Positions 22,380 to 31,774 are shown, counted from the stretch's first letter. The stretch is DNA of 57,595 nucleotides from Pseudomonadota bacterium (GCA_023430045.1 JAEZCF010000149.1:1-57595); one strand, 5' to 3'. Notes: a model not told the origin generated them from the sequence alone. Numbers and translations are program-made.

Positions 22380-25142
22380 ATGTCGAACCACAAGCGCCAT
22401 GCGTTGTCGTTGGGGCTGGCCATTGCTTTGTCGCCGCTGCTCGCCGCAGCGCAGTCCACCACGGACACCCGCACTACCGGCCAGCCCGGCACCGCCGCAA
22501 CGGAGCTGGATACCGTGCAGGTGACCGGCATCCGCCGCGGCATCGAAAATGCCATCGCCATCAAGCAGGACGCCACTTCGGTGGTCGAAGTGATCTCCGC
22601 CGAGGACATCGGCAAGCTGCCCGACGTGAGCATCGCCGAGTCGCTCGGCCGCCTGCCCGGCCTGGCCGCCCAGCGCGTGGCGGGCCGTGCGCAGGTGATC
22701 AGCGTACGCGGCCTGTCGCCGGACTTCGCCACCACCCTGCTCAATGGTCGTGAAGTGGTCAGCACGGGTGACAACCGCAGCGTGGAGTTCGACCAGTATC
22801 CGTCCGAACTGGTGAACGGCGTGACCGTCTACAAGACGCCGGACGCCGCACTCGTCGGCCAGGGCCTGTCCGGCACCATCGACATGCAGACCGCGCGCCC
22901 CCTGAGCTTCCCGGACCGCGTCATCGCTGTCAGCGGTCGTTACCAGAAGAGCTCGCTGGGCGAAGCGGCCAACGTCGATGAGTTCGGCAGCCGTTTCAGT
23001 GCCAGCTACATCGACCAGTTCCTCGACAACACGCTGGGCCTGTCCATCGGCTATGCGCACAGCGACAACCCGATCCAGGAAAACCAGGTCGGCCTGTACG
23101 AGCCGTGGACTACCGAGCACACCGACAACGGCGACCGTCCGGGCCTGGCACCCGGCGTGGTGTTCAGCGATGGCATCAAGGCACTGCGTCGCACCGGCAA
23201 CAACAAGCGCGACGGCGTGATGGCCACCGTGCAGTTCCGCCCGTCCAACGCGTGGACCAGCACGCTGGACGCGTTCCATACCGAAGCCGAGCAGACCGAT
23301 ACCGCCAACCAGTTCGAGCTCAACCTCAGCAACTACAACGGCGGCTACGATCCCGGCCTGCTGATCGGCAATCCGCAGGTGAACGCCGACGGCACCTTCA
23401 CCGGCGGCACCGCGACCGGTGTGTATCCGCTGGTGCGCGGCATGTACAACACGCGCAAGGACAAGATCGACGCCTTCGGCTGGAACAATGAGATCAACGT
23501 CGGCGGCGTCAAGCTGGTCGCCGACCTGAACTATTCCAAGGCCACCCGCGACGAGCTGAACCTTGAAAACAACCTGCAGCTCACGCCGATGCCACAGCTG
23601 GACACGGTGGGCGTGGTGGTCAACCCGAACGGATTCTCGCAGATCACCCCGGGCCTGGATTATTCCAACCCGGACGCGCTGTTCCTGACCGAAACCATCT
23701 ACGGCTCCGGTTACGGCAAGGTTCCGCAGGTGGAAGACCGCCTGAAGGGCGCGAAGCTGGCGGCCACCCTGCCGATGCCCGAAGCACTGTCTTCGTGGTT
23801 CACGGACCTGGATGTGGGCGTCAATTACGCCGACCGCCGCAAGCAGAAGACCCAGGCCGAAGGCAACATCCTGCTGGGTGAACAGGGCGATGCCAACATC
23901 GCTTCTGACCTGCAGTATTCGCCGGTCAACCTGGGTTTCGCAGGCATCGGCTATATCCCGGCCTGGAATGTCCCGGCGGCCGTTGGCCGTTACATGACCT
24001 TCGATCCGGTCACCGACCTGGATTATCTGATTCCGAAATCGTGGACGGTGCAGGAAAAGATCACCACCGCGTGGCTGCGTGCGAACATCAATACCGATAT
24101 CGGCGTGGTCGGCGTGCGCGGCAATATCGGCGTGCAGATGCAGCACACCGACCAGAGTTCGCAGTCCAGCTATTTCGACAGCTCGCGTCCGGCCGGCCAG
24201 AACGTACTGCCGATCGATGACGGCAAGACCTACAACGACTGGCTGCCGAGCTTGAACCTGGCTTTCATGTTCCCGCATGAGCAGACGTTGCGTTTCGCTG
24301 CGGCCAAGCAGGTTGCACGTCCGCGCGTGGACCAGATGCGCGCCGGCCTGGAGTTCGGCGTGGACACCTCCACCGGTCGTCCCGGCGGCAGTGGTGGCAA
24401 CCCGCTGCTGGACCCCTGGCGCGCCACCGCGCTGGACCTGTCCTATGAAAAGTACTTCGGCGAACGCGCCTACGTGGCAGCTGCGGTCTTCTACAAGGAC
24501 CTGAAGAGCTACGTGTATACGCAGTCGGTGGACGACTATGACTTCAGCGACCTGCTGGCCAGTTATGTCGTGCCGCCAGGCATGGTGGTGCCGGTGCTGC
24601 CGACCGGCACGTTCTCCTCGCCGCAGAACGGCAAGGGCGGCACCCTGCGTGGCCTGGAACTGACTGCATCGCTGCCGCTGGACATGTTCACCGATGCGCT
24701 GCGTGGCTTCGGCGTGCAGGCCAGTGCCACGTTCAACGACAGCGATATCGAGATCCTGGATCCGGAAAGTGCGTCCAGCGTGGGCAGCGAGCCCATCGCC
24801 CTGCCCGGCCTGTCCGACCGCGTGTACAACTTCACCGCCTACTTCGAACGCAATGGCTTCGAGGCGCGCGTGAGCCAGCGCCGCCGTTCGGATTTCATCG
24901 GTGAGATCGGCAACTTCAACGGCAACCGCACGCTGCGTTACGTGGTTGGCGAGAATGTCACTGATGCCCAGGTGAGCTACACCTTCAGCGACAGCAGTTC
25001 GCTGGCCGGGCTGACCCTGCTGCTGCAGGGAACCAACCTGACCAACGAACCCTACCGCACGTATGCCGGCACCCGCGATAGGCCGCTGGAATATGTCGAA
25101 TGGGGCCGCAGCTACATGCTCGGCGTGAACTACAAGTTCTGA
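22380..25142 (+). CDS. TonB-dependent maltodextrin receptor (MalA-like)
   Basis: A 920-residue outer-membrane receptor. Signal peptide ends near LLAAAQ, the TonB box is LDTVQVTG, and the plug includes SVVEVISAEDIGKLPDVSIA and VISVRGLSPDFATTLLNGR. The beta-barrel ends with YKF, the aromatic C-terminus needed for assembly. The IENAIAIKQ plug start is typical of the large sugar-uptake receptors of Xanthomonadaceae and Caulobacter rather than siderophore receptors. Its operators and neighbours point to maltose/maltodextrin import, with the MFS transporter completing entry. Followed by a clear terminator. Confidence 0.92.
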   Translation: MSNHKRHALSLGLAIALSPLLAAAQSTTDTRTTGQPGTAATELDTVQVTGIRRGIENAIAIKQDATSVVEVISAEDIGKLPDVSIAESLGRLPGLAAQRVAGRAQVISVRGLSPDFATTLLNGREVVSTGDNRSVEFDQYPSELVNGVTVYKTPDAALVGQGLSGTIDMQTARPLSFPDRVIAVSGRYQKSSLGEAANVDEFGSRFSASYIDQFLDNTLGLSIGYAHSDNPIQENQVGLYEPWTTEHTDNGDRPGLAPGVVFSDGIKALRRTGNNKRDGVMATVQFRPSNAWTSTLDAFHTEAEQTDTANQFELNLSNYNGGYDPGLLIGNPQVNADGTFTGGTATGVYPLVRGMYNTRKDKIDAFGWNNEINVGGVKLVADLNYSKATRDELNLENNLQLTPMPQLDTVGVVVNPNGFSQITPGLDYSNPDALFLTETIYGSGYGKVPQVEDRLKGAKLAATLPMPEALSSWFTDLDVGVNYADRRKQKTQAEGNILLGEQGDANIASDLQYSPVNLGFAGIGYIPAWNVPAAVGRYMTFDPVTDLDYLIPKSWTVQEKITTAWLRANINTDIGVVGVRGNIGVQMQHTDQSSQSSYFDSSRPAGQNVLPIDDGKTYNDWLPSLNLAFMFPHEQTLRFAAAKQVARPRVDQMRAGLEFGVDTSTGRPGGSGGNPLLDPWRATALDLSYEKYFGERAYVAAAVFYKDLKSYVYTQSVDDYDFSDLLASYVVPPGMVVPVLPTGTFSSPQNGKGGTLRGLELTASLPLDMFTDALRGFGVQASATFNDSDIEILDPESASSVGSEPIALPGLSDRVYNFTAYFERNGFEARVSQRRRSDFIGEIGNFNGNRTLRYVVGENVTDAQVSYTFSDSSSLAGLTLLLQGTNLTNEPYRTYAGTRDRPLEYVEWGRSYMLGVNYKF

Positions 25143-25168
25143 GACGGGCATTACCGATGCAAGCCACG

Positions 25169-25198
25169 ACCCGCTGCCTTACCGCAGCGGGTTTTTTG
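25169..25198 (+). terminator. Rho-independent terminator
   Basis: ACCCGCTGC-CTTACC-GCAGCGGGT followed by six T's, 27 bp after the receptor stop codon. Confidence 0.95.
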
Positions 25199-25226
25199 TT
25201 TCCGTCTTCGGCGAAGCAATGCATCG

Positions 25227-25447
25227 GTAGAGCCGACCCATGGTCGGCCGGACGCTGCAGGTAATTCGCGAGCCAAAGGCAGCCGATCATGGATCGGCTC
25301 TACCCTTTCTGACGAGCGCATCGGTAAATACCGACCCATGGTCGGCTGGACGCTGCGGGAAATTCCCGATGCAAAGGCAGCCGATCATGGATCGGCTCTA
25401 CCCCTTCCTGACGGGCGCACCGGTAGAGCCGACCCATGGTCGGCTGG
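25227..25447. repeat. Cluster of five SMAG/GTAG REPs
   Basis: Alternating orientation copies: GTAGAGCCGACCCATGGTCG at 25227 and 25422, a variant with GTAAATACCGACCCATGG near 25323, and inverted GCCGATCATGGATCGGCTC at about 25282 and 25380. They fill nearly the whole gap between the receptor terminator and the alpha-glucosidase stop. The units repeat with about 98-bp spacing, including the words between them, so a REP pair plus spacer was duplicated in tandem. Confidence 0.9.
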
Positions 25448-25467
25448 ATGCTGCGGGAGATTCCCGA

Positions 25468-27081
25468 TCAGACGACGCGCGCGCAGAACACCGCGTGCGC
25501 TGGCAACACAATCTCGCCCTCTTCCACGGTGCCGGCGTCCGGCCCCGGCACGTCCATCGGCTGCCATTCGCCCACGGGCAACGGGTGGCGCACGTCCTCG
25601 CCGGACAGGTTGAATGCCAGCAGCAACGTCTCTCCTTCGTGCGAGCGCTGGAACATCAACACCGGTTCGGCACTGTCAAGGAAGTGGATATCGCCCACCA
25701 GCAAAGCGGGCTGGCTGTGCCGCCACGCCAGGAACGTCCGGAAGGCCGTCAACACCGACGCCGGATCACCTTCCTGCACGGCCACCGCACGCTGCAGATG
25801 GTCTGCAGGAATCGGCAACCACGGCTTTCCGGTGGTGAATCCGGCCAACGGCGCGGACGTCCACGGCATCGGCGTACGGCAGCCGTCACGTCCCTTGAAA
25901 TTGGGCCAGAAGGTGATGCCATAAGGATCCTGCAGCGCTTCGAACGGCACGTCCGCTTCACCCAGGCCCAACTCTTCGCCCTGGTAAAGACAGATGGATC
26001 CGCGCAGCGAACACAACAGCGCCACCAGCATGCGCGCCAGGCGCGGATTGGCCGGATGGCCTCCCCAACGGGTGACCGCACGCTCCACGTCGTGGTTGGA
26101 GATCGCCCAGCACGGCCAGCCTTCGGTCATCGCCGCTTCCAGCCGCGACACGGTGCTGCGGATATAGTCGACGCTGTAATCATCCACCAGCAGTTCGAAG
26201 CTGTATCCCATGTGCAGGCGGCCATCACGGGTGTATTCGGCCGTGGTGGCCAGCGAATCCTCCGACGAGATTTCGCCCAGGCTGACGGCACCGGGATATT
26301 CGTCCAGCAACGCACGCAGCTGTTCCAGGAAAGGAAGGTTCTCCGGCTGCGTATTGTTGAAATAATGGTACTGGTACGCATAGGGATTATCGGCGCTGAA
26401 GCCGCGCCCCACCCGCTTCTCTGCCGGCTTGGCCGGATTGTCACGCAGCTGCGGGTCGTGGAAACAGAAGTTGATCGCGTCCAAGCGGAATCCGTCGACG
26501 CCACGATCCAACCAGAACCGGACATTTTCCAGCGTCGCGCGCTGCACGTCCGGCGCGTGGAAATTGAGGTCCGGCTGCTCCGCCAGGAAGTTGTGCAGGA
26601 AGTACTGTTCGCGGCGTGGCTCCCATTGCCAGGCGCAGCCGCCGAACAGCGACAGCCAGTTGTTGGGTGGCGTGCCGTCTTCGCGCGGATCGGCCCACAC
26701 GTACCAGTCCGCTTTCGGATTCGTACGGTCCTGGCGGCTTTCCTGGAACCACGCATGGTCGATCGAGGTATGGCTGAGCACCTGGTCGATCACCACCTTC
26801 AGGCCCAGCGAGTGCGCCTTGGCCAACAGCCGATCAAAATCAGCCAGCGTGCCGAACAGCGGGTCGATATCGCGATAGTCGGCGATGTCGTAACCGAAGT
26901 CGGCCATCGGCGATCTGAAGAATGGCGATATCCAGATCGCGTCCACGCCCAGAGCAGCAACGTAATCCAGGCGTTCGATGATGCCTGGCAGGTCGCCTAC
27001 GCCATCGCCACTGGCATCGAGAAAGCTGCGCGGGTAGATCTGGTAGATGACGGCACCGCGCCACCAAGGTGTATTGGACAT
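25468..27081 (-). CDS. GH13_23-type alpha-glucosidase
   Basis: A 537-residue cytosolic enzyme, matching the length of Xanthomonas XgtA and Halomonas HaG. It opens WWRGAVIYQIYPRSF and shows the nucleophile in DGFRLDAINF, the acid/base in SLGEISSED and the third acid in ISNHDVERA. No signal peptide. It would split maltose and short maltodextrins after import. Start ATG 27081 gives the family N-terminus; an upstream in-frame extension to 27243 is not supported. A LacI-type operator lies 93 bp upstream. Confidence 0.93.
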   Translation of the reverse strand: MSNTPWWRGAVIYQIYPRSFLDASGDGVGDLPGIIERLDYVAALGVDAIWISPFFRSPMADFGYDIADYRDIDPLFGTLADFDRLLAKAHSLGLKVVIDQVLSHTSIDHAWFQESRQDRTNPKADWYVWADPREDGTPPNNWLSLFGGCAWQWEPRREQYFLHNFLAEQPDLNFHAPDVQRATLENVRFWLDRGVDGFRLDAINFCFHDPQLRDNPAKPAEKRVGRGFSADNPYAYQYHYFNNTQPENLPFLEQLRALLDEYPGAVSLGEISSEDSLATTAEYTRDGRLHMGYSFELLVDDYSVDYIRSTVSRLEAAMTEGWPCWAISNHDVERAVTRWGGHPANPRLARMLVALLCSLRGSICLYQGEELGLGEADVPFEALQDPYGITFWPNFKGRDGCRTPMPWTSAPLAGFTTGKPWLPIPADHLQRAVAVQEGDPASVLTAFRTFLAWRHSQPALLVGDIHFLDSAEPVLMFQRSHEGETLLLAFNLSGEDVRHPLPVGEWQPMDVPGPDAGTVEEGEIVLPAHAVFCARVV

Positions 27082-27173
27082 CGGGCCCCTCCGGCCGCTG
27101 ATGGCCCCTGCGGACGCGGGCCGGAAATCTATCTGCCAAAGCTTAGCGGCGAGGTGTGTCCCACAGGGCAGGC

Positions 27174-27187
27174 TGCATACGTATTCA
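27174..27187. promoter_or_regulatory. LacI-type operator 3 (TGCATACGTATTCA)
   Basis: Same 14-mer as at 20014-20027, placed upstream of the minus-strand alpha-glucosidase gene. Nothing else was recognised in 27082-27299. Confidence 0.8.
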
Positions 27188-27299
27188 CGACGCGCGGAAG
27201 CCGCCGCACCTCTGTCCAACCGCAGGTGCGACGACTCCTCCACGGTGGTCCGGCCATCAGGTGATCAGCACCGGCTGCCGGCCACCGGGGTGACCAGGA

Positions 27300-27596
27300 T
27301 CAGAGCCGGCAGGACTGGGCCTGCAGTTTGAGTTCACCATCGACATTGCAGTAGTGCGGCAGCAGACGTGCCTGGAAAGCACCATGGTTCTCCCGGTAGC
27401 CGCCGCTGCCATCCCGGCAGGGAATGCGCATCTGGCAAAGGCCACCGGAGACGCTCGCGCTGGTGACGTTGCAGGTTCGGGACGCGCTGGAGAGGGCGAA
27501 CTGACTGCGGCAGTAGTCGGGATCCACCTGCGCTGAGGCGGTTGCTGCCAAGGCGAGCAGCCCCATGGCGGTAAGAGTCGAACAGGCGATGCGCAT
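27300..27596 (-). CDS. Small secreted cysteine-rich protein
   Basis: A 98-residue exported protein of unknown function. The signal peptide MRIACSTLTAMGLLALAATASA ends with a clean ASA-Q site. The mature part of about 76 residues has six cysteines (YCRS, TCNV, LCQM, PCRD, YCNV, SCRL), enough for three disulfides. AAGGAAA lies 7 nt before ATG 27596, fixing the start. Alone between the maltodextrin locus and ispB; no partner is evident. Confidence 0.7.
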   Translation of the reverse strand: MRIACSTLTAMGLLALAATASAQVDPDYCRSQFALSSASRTCNVTSASVSGGLCQMRIPCRDGSGGYRENHGAFQARLLPHYCNVDGELKLQAQSCRL

Positions 27597-27848
27597 CTTC
27601 AATTTCCTTTCAGGGATGAGTGGGGAGCGCCCAAGGTGCCGTGCCACGCTGTCCGTGGGCAGCAGGATTTGCCGCGCCGGCATGGAGGCGCATGGGCATT
27701 CGCGCCGTCGGCGGAATGACGCCGATCCCTGTCACCTGCGGGCACCCGCACCCGGGCGCTGGCGCGGCCGTGCACGGCCTATTCCGCTGCCGTGCGGTGG
27801 CACGCGCTGGCACGTGCCGATGCACGCCCGTCTTTCACAGCCAGCGCC

Positions 27849-27854
27849 TATAAT
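27849..27854 (+). promoter_or_regulatory. Putative -10 box of the polyprenyl synthase gene
   Basis: A perfect TATAAT 28 bp before the start codon at 27882. The -35 region 17 bp upstream is poor (GCCCGT), so this is a weak assignment. Confidence 0.35.
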
Positions 27855-27881
27855 TACAGTGAAGCCTTCAAGCCAGACCGC

Positions 27882-28886
27882 ATGACCATCCTCGAAGACA
27901 CCCGCCCCGCCCTGGGCCTGCCCCAGATCCAGTCGCTCGCCGCCGCTGACATGGCGGCCGTCGATGCCCTGATCCGGCACCGGCTGTCCTCGGATGTGGT
28001 GCTGATCAACCAGATCGCGGACCACATCATTTCCGCCGGCGGCAAGCGCCTGCGGCCGATGCTGGTGATGCTGGCTGGCCACGCCGCCGGGGGCAAGGGC
28101 GCGGGAGCCGAGCATCACCAACTGGCGGCGATCATCGAGTTCATCCACACCTCCACGCTGCTGCACGACGACGTGGTGGACGAATCCAGCCTGCGCCGCG
28201 GCCGCAGCACGGCCAACGCGCTGTGGGGCAATGCGCCGAGCGTGCTGGTCGGCGATTTCCTTTATTCGCGCAGTTTCCAGCTGATGGTGGAACTGGACCG
28301 CATGCCGGTGATGCGGATCCTGGCCGACACCACCAACCGCATCGCCGAAGGCGAAGTGCTGCAGCTGCTGCATGTGCATAACCCGGACACCGACGAAGCG
28401 GCCTACCTGCGCGTGATCGAACGCAAGACCGCAGTCCTGTTCGCTGCGGGAACGCGCCTGGGCGCACTGGCCAGCGGCGTGGACGAAAGCATCCAGCAGG
28501 CGCTGTACGACTACGGCATGAACCTGGGCTATGCCTTCCAGATTGCCGACGACGTGCTGGATTATTCGGCCAACGCCGACGAACTGGGCAAGAACCTGGG
28601 GGACGACCTGGCCGAAGGCAAGGCGACCCTGCCGCTGATCCACGCCATGGCGCATTCCGATGAAGCAACCCGCCAGCGCCTGCGCGGAATCGTGCAGGAT
28701 GGCGATGCCTCGGCAATGCCTGAAGTACTGGCAGCGATCCGCGCCACCGGCGGACTGGACTACAGCCGACGCCGCGCCGAGGAATATGCCGACGCCGCCG
28801 AGCGCGCCCTCGATTCCCTGCCGGACAACGACGCCATCGCCGCCCTGCGCGGCCTGGCCCGCTACGCCGTCCAGCGCAGCCACTGA
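27882..28886 (+). CDS. ispB: Octaprenyl (polyprenyl) diphosphate synthase
   Basis: A 334-residue trans-prenyltransferase. Both aspartate-rich motifs are present: LLHDDVVDES (first) and FQIADDVLDY (second), with GGKRLRPMLV for substrate binding. It adds isopentenyl units to farnesyl diphosphate to make the side chain of ubiquinone. Cytosolic. ATG 27882 gives the usual N-terminus. It converges on murD2 with only a 9-bp gap and no strong hairpin between them. Confidence 0.93.
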   Translation: MTILEDTRPALGLPQIQSLAAADMAAVDALIRHRLSSDVVLINQIADHIISAGGKRLRPMLVMLAGHAAGGKGAGAEHHQLAAIIEFIHTSTLLHDDVVDESSLRRGRSTANALWGNAPSVLVGDFLYSRSFQLMVELDRMPVMRILADTTNRIAEGEVLQLLHVHNPDTDEAAYLRVIERKTAVLFAAGTRLGALASGVDESIQQALYDYGMNLGYAFQIADDVLDYSANADELGKNLGDDLAEGKATLPLIHAMAHSDEATRQRLRGIVQDGDASAMPEVLAAIRATGGLDYSRRRAEEYADAAERALDSLPDNDAIAALRGLARYAVQRSH

Positions 28887-28895
28887 CCCCCTTTT

Positions 28896-30308
28896 TTACA
28901 TCGGGAGGCCGAGGCCGGGGATGGTGGTGATGGCCTCGGGGTCGAAGCCGGCCAGGACGGCGAAGTGACGGCCACGGGCGACATAATCACGATAGGCGCC
29001 AAAGCTCGGAGCGCCGGGCGACAGCAGGATCACGCCGCCACTGCCCTCCAGCGCCTGGCGTGCCAGCGCCATCGCCTCCGGCAGATCATGCGCGGCATGC
29101 AGGCCGAAGCGGCCGGCATCGGCCAGCGGTTGCAGCAGTGCATGGATGCGCGGGCCGTTGGCGCCCATCGTCACGATCTCCACCGGCGCCTCGCCTTCTG
29201 CCATCCGCTGGACGAAACCGCTCCAGTCCAGGCCGCGATCATGGCCGCCGACCAGCAGCGCGATCCGCTGCCCGGCGAAACACTCCAACGCCGCCAAGCT
29301 GGCGTGCGGCGTGGTGCTGATCGAATCATTGACATAGCGGATGCCGTCGCGCGTACCAAGCACCTGCAGGCGGTTGGGCAGCGGCCGGAATGACTGCGCG
29401 GCAGGCGCCATCGCTTCCGCATCCAGGCCCAGCGCTTCCAGCGCCGCCAGCACCGCGCACAGGTTGCCGCGGTTGTGGCGGCCTGGCAGCGGCGTATCCC
29501 GGGTATCGAAGATCGCGCGCCCGCCACGGTGCACGATGTCGCCGCGCATGTGCCAACCTTCGGGCTGGTTGAACCACACCACCTCGCTGTCCGGCAGCGA
29601 CAACGAAGCCAGGTGCGGATCGGCGGCATTCAACACCGCCACGCGGGGTGCTGCCGCCGTCACCAGCTGCAGTTTGTCCTCGATGTAGCGTTGTTCGCTG
29701 CCATGCCAGTCCAGGTGTTCGGGGAACAGATTCAGTACCACCGCCACATGGGGATGCGCGCCGCTGCGCGCGACCTCGCCGGTCTGGTAACTGGACAGTT
29801 CCACCGCCCAGTAATCCGGCGGCGGCTGCGGATCAAAGACTTCCAGCAGCGGCAGGCCGATGTTGCCGGCCAGGCCGGTGTGATGCCCCGCCGCGCGCAG
29901 CAGGTGCGCCAGCAGCGCGGTGGTGGTGCTCTTGCCCTTGGTGCCGGTCACGCAGAAGGTATTGCGCACCAGGCCATCGCCATCTGCATGTTCGGCGAAC
30001 CACAGCGCGGTGCCGCCGATGAAACGGGTGCCCCGCGACGCGGCAGCCATGGCGATGGGCTGGTACGGGCTGATGCCGGGCGACTTGATGATCACCTCGA
30101 AGGCGGCCAGCGCCTCGGCGTCGGGCTCGCCGCGCACATCCAGCGCGCTCCCTGTTTCGGCACGCGCCGCATCGACTTCCGCAGCCGGGCAGAACAGGGT
30201 CAGCGGCAGCGCCGGCAAGCGCGCGCGCAGCAGCGCGAACGCCGCACGGCCTTCGCGTCCCCAGCCCCACAGCGCCACGCGCTTCCCATCAAGCTGCGAA
30301 ATCTTCAC
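28896..30308 (-). CDS. murD2: UDP-MurNAc-L-Ala--L-Glu ligase (MurD2)
   Basis: A 470-residue Mur ligase. The ATP loop is VTGTKGKSTTTALLAHLL, the central domain has LNLFPEHLDWHGS, and the C-terminal domain has VNDSISTTPHASLAAL. Standard MurD reads ...TNGKST and adds D-glutamate; the TKGKST form next to MurL matches MurD2, which adds L-glutamate. The start is GTG 30308, inside the end of murL (20-nt overlap), so the pair is translationally coupled. Product feeds MurL for epimerisation. A normal murD is expected elsewhere in the mur cluster or may be absent; not visible here. Confidence 0.88.
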   Translation of the reverse strand: MKISQLDGKRVALWGWGREGRAAFALLRARLPALPLTLFCPAAEVDAARAETGSALDVRGEPDAEALAAFEVIIKSPGISPYQPIAMAAASRGTRFIGGTALWFAEHADGDGLVRNTFCVTGTKGKSTTTALLAHLLRAAGHHTGLAGNIGLPLLEVFDPQPPPDYWAVELSSYQTGEVARSGAHPHVAVVLNLFPEHLDWHGSEQRYIEDKLQLVTAAAPRVAVLNAADPHLASLSLPDSEVVWFNQPEGWHMRGDIVHRGGRAIFDTRDTPLPGRHNRGNLCAVLAALEALGLDAEAMAPAAQSFRPLPNRLQVLGTRDGIRYVNDSISTTPHASLAALECFAGQRIALLVGGHDRGLDWSGFVQRMAEGEAPVEIVTMGANGPRIHALLQPLADAGRFGLHAAHDLPEAMALARQALEGSGGVILLSPGAPSFGAYRDYVARGRHFAVLAGFDPEAITTIPGLGLPM

Positions 30309-31641
30309 GCACCCGCTCCCACACCGCGTCCGGAATACGGTGCTCGCCCTGCAGCTCCAGCAGCCGTTCGATGGCCAGTTCGACGGCATCCAGCTGGGGC
30401 AGGATCTCGTTGCAGAAGCGCTTCACAAGCGCGTCCTCCTTCCATTCCGCGCGGGTGGCCAGGGCCGCCATCGCCGCACGCGATTCACGGCCTTCGCCCA
30501 CGCACTCGAACGGTTTGTGGTCCTGGAATTCCAGCAGTGCATCGAAACCGGCGGCCTGGTCGGCATCATCCAGCAGATTGCGGCCGAAGATGCGCACCAG
30601 CCGCGTCTTGGGCATGAACGGCGCCAGGGCCAGGAACACGAAATGGCACTTCGGGCATACGCCGCACCAGCGGTTCACCGGACGCTCGCCAAGGATGTGG
30701 AAATTGCGGTTGCAGCTGGAAAAGTGTGCGTCGTAGAAATCGGTGCGGGTGAACTGCCGCGCCACCGCCAGCTCGGACATCGGCCGCAGCAGCGAGTAAT
30801 AGTGAAGGTCTGCAGCAACGAACCGCTGCACATGCGTGCCGAACGCCTGCTCGAACGCCCAGCCCTTGGACCACTGGTGGTTCACTTCGCCTGTGCCGGG
30901 AATCTGGCTGCCGTAGCTGGCCGAACGCTCGTTGGAGAACACCACCTGGTCCACGTCCTGCAGCAGCGCGGCCAGCACCATGATCGCCGAGTTCACTGCG
31001 GTCACCGGGATATGCCCGTTCCAGGCACCCTGCCGGTTGAGCTCGAACAGCTCCGGCGCCAGCGCCCGCCCGAGATTCAGCGTGGGCAGTGCGGTGCGTT
31101 CGGCACAGGCACGGATCAGCTGCGAACCGCCGATCCAGGTAATGGTCTCATCCACGCCGGCGCGGCGCAGCGCTTCGATGCTGACCAGCGAATCCTTGCC
31201 GCCACCGATGGCGACCAGGGCATGCGCACGCAGGCCAAGCGAGGGCGCCTGCACCGGTTCGCCCTGTACCGGCAGGCGGAAACGCCCGCGCAGGTCCAGG
31301 CCATTGCGGTACGCGAATTCACCCAGCCCGTTGAGGTAAATGTCTTCCACCAGCGCCGCGGTCTCCGCATCGATGGCGTAGCTGTCCAGTGACACCGTGG
31401 CCGGCACGCCGGCCTTGTAGTAGCTCACGCCGGCAACCAGGTGCAGCAGCTGCAGCGCGCGCTGCACGGCGGCCGTGCGCGCAGCGTCCAGCACGAACGG
31501 CGCACCCGGCACGGTGACGGTTTCCACCATCTCCGGGCCGTCGTCGAAGGCATAGACCAGGCGGGCCACGCCGGTGTCCGCAGCGAATTCGCAGCGCACG
31601 AAGCGGAAGCAGGAGACCTGGTGTTTGTCGAAAGCAGTCAT
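30289..31641 (-). CDS. murL: UDP-MurNAc-L-Ala-L-Glu epimerase (MurL)
   Basis: A 450-residue cytosolic enzyme that converts the L-glutamate of UDP-MurNAc-L-Ala-L-Glu to D-glutamate using ATP. It has the ALVAIGGGKDSLVSIEALRR loop of ATP-pyrophosphatase-like enzymes and a cysteine-rich patch (HFSSCNRNF, WCGVCPKCHF). The pairing with a MurD-like ligase is the known MurD2-MurL route of Xanthomonas, which bypasses glutamate racemase. Start ATG 31641 is chosen for the family N-terminus. The gene lies 133 bp downstream of lysAC, possibly in the same transcript. Confidence 0.9.
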   Translation of the reverse strand: MTAFDKHQVSCFRFVRCEFAADTGVARLVYAFDDGPEMVETVTVPGAPFVLDAARTAAVQRALQLLHLVAGVSYYKAGVPATVSLDSYAIDAETAALVEDIYLNGLGEFAYRNGLDLRGRFRLPVQGEPVQAPSLGLRAHALVAIGGGKDSLVSIEALRRAGVDETITWIGGSQLIRACAERTALPTLNLGRALAPELFELNRQGAWNGHIPVTAVNSAIMVLAALLQDVDQVVFSNERSASYGSQIPGTGEVNHQWSKGWAFEQAFGTHVQRFVAADLHYYSLLRPMSELAVARQFTRTDFYDAHFSSCNRNFHILGERPVNRWCGVCPKCHFVFLALAPFMPKTRLVRIFGRNLLDDADQAAGFDALLEFQDHKPFECVGEGRESRAAMAALATRAEWKEDALVKRFCNEILPQLDAVELAIERLLELQGEHRIPDAVWERVREDFAA

Positions 31642-31774
31642 GGTGTATCCGTCGGGCACATGTCCACGCCGGAGCGCGGGAGAACAGGTTTCCGCGCCAG
31701 CGCGCGGTGGATGCGGTGGCACGCAGGCGCACGGACTGCCGTGCCCATCGGCCGCACGGCGGGAGGTTGCGGTG

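Noticed and set aside
19859..25151. Very long minus-strand frames opposite the GH97 and TonB receptor genes
   Set aside because: Both real genes have signal peptides, family motifs and ribosome sites; the antisense frames are composition artefacts.
14310..25447. Regular palindromic repeats as a possible CRISPR array
   Set aside because: The repeats are GTAG-type REPs in alternating orientation with similar, not unique, spacers, and no cas genes are present.
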